Shown here: one piece after another, positions 14,340 through 14,373 of the stretch | How positions within the stretch are numbered: position 1 is the stretch's first letter | Layout: every line of letters begins with the position of its first letter | NCBI GenBank assembly: GCA_047616325.1 | Contig: JBLHGN010000068.1 | Location: 1 to 14,373, forward strand | DNA length: 14,373 nucleotides | Reading direction: 5' to 3' | Origin: JBLHGN01 sp047616325 | GTDB taxonomy: Bacteria > Pseudomonadota > Gammaproteobacteria > Pseudomonadales > Cellvibrionaceae | The notes under the pieces: model-generated | Told to the model about the DNA's origin: nothing | Database searches by the model: none | The model's input: only the letters and a program-made list of their open reading frames with translations | Translations under genes and position numbers: made by a program

Positions 14340-14373
14340 ATGATCAACATAGTCACACCTGATAGCTCACCAG
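14340..14373 (+). CDS. Possible start of an unidentified gene, cut by the window
   Basis: ATG 14340 is preceded by AGAGG (14327-14331) at an ideal 8-nt spacing and by a TATAAT at 14300-14305. The first 11 codons (MINIVTPDSSP) stay open to the window end. Too short to identify. Its distance of about 80 nt from the integrase break would suit a transposase or cassette gene in inserted DNA, but that is inference. Confidence 0.3.
   Translation, partial: MINIVTPDSSP

Larger units (their letters stand above)
14248..14373. repeat. Imperfect inverted repeat at the integrase break
   Basis: GGTGAGCT (14250-14257) and AGCTCACC (14364-14371) are exact reverse complements; extending outward and inward gives 11 of 13 matching positions. 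A nested pair, GTGACTA (14272-14278) and TAGTCAC (14350-14356), is also exact. The left arm lies exactly where IntI similarity stops. It could mark a local inversion or the end of an inserted element; the window ends at the right arm. Confidence 0.5.

Noticed and set aside
14248..14373. attC or attI site next to the integrase
   Set aside because: The inverted-repeat arms lack RYYYAAC and GTTRRRY core sites; nothing in the visible segment meets the attC pattern.
1..14373. CRISPR array, tRNA, rRNA, toxin-antitoxin or phage-defence locus
   Set aside because: Repeats found are short (7-18 bp) without regular unique spacers of CRISPR size; no tRNA-like cloverleaf or rRNA stretch was noticed, and no gene matches a known defence family.

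Overview
The window looks like the core chromosome of a marine-type gammaproteobacterium, with an integron-integrase remnant at its right edge. The block miaB-phoH(ybeZ)-ybeY-corC(ybeX)-lnt has the order familiar from E. coli. Its neighbours (DUF1820, YbfF-type hydrolase, DUF3144, DUF6279 lipoprotein, SlyD, DUF3820, CvfB, YaeQ) suggest a Cellvibrionales/Saccharophagus/Teredinibacter-like organism. That placement is inferred from gene content; no rRNA or other marker is present.

Layout. 149-2254 (+) encodes a large secreted beta-propeller lipoprotein and ends at a probable intrinsic terminator. Converging on it from the right are a DUF3144 gene and, further upstream, a tight DUF1820-ybfF pair (2348-3856, all -). 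A 339-base divergent region (3857-4195) holds a perfect 12+12 palindrome, an 8-bp direct repeat at one-helical-turn spacing, and a good promoter for miaB. The + strand then carries miaB, a strong terminator-like hairpin, phoH, ybeY (4-bp TAATG junction with phoH), corC, lnt, a DUF6279 lipoprotein and slyD. A small DUF3820 gene (-) converges on slyD, and cvfB-yaeQ (+) form a two-gene unit.

The last ~700 bases hold the catalytic half of an IntI-type integron integrase (- strand). All six catalytic residues have exactly the spacing of IntI1, but the N-terminal half is missing. Homology stops near 14257 and an in-frame stop lies at 14344-14346. On the opposite strand a -10 box, Shine-Dalgarno and ATG at 14340 mark what may be the start of another gene running out of the window. 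An imperfect inverted repeat brackets this segment.

How the genes work together: miaB (tRNA ms2i6A), ybeY (16S rRNA maturation/ribosome quality control), PhoH-like YbeZ (YbeY partner), corC and lnt (apolipoprotein N-acyltransferase) link translation to envelope functions. Two lipoproteins in the window (149-2254 and 10125-11012) would be Lnt substrates. I see no defence system, CRISPR, tRNA or rRNA. The non-routine signals are the broken integrase junction, a family of GGNNNCA heptad repeats behind two genes, and several palindromic or direct-repeat elements in intergenic DNA.
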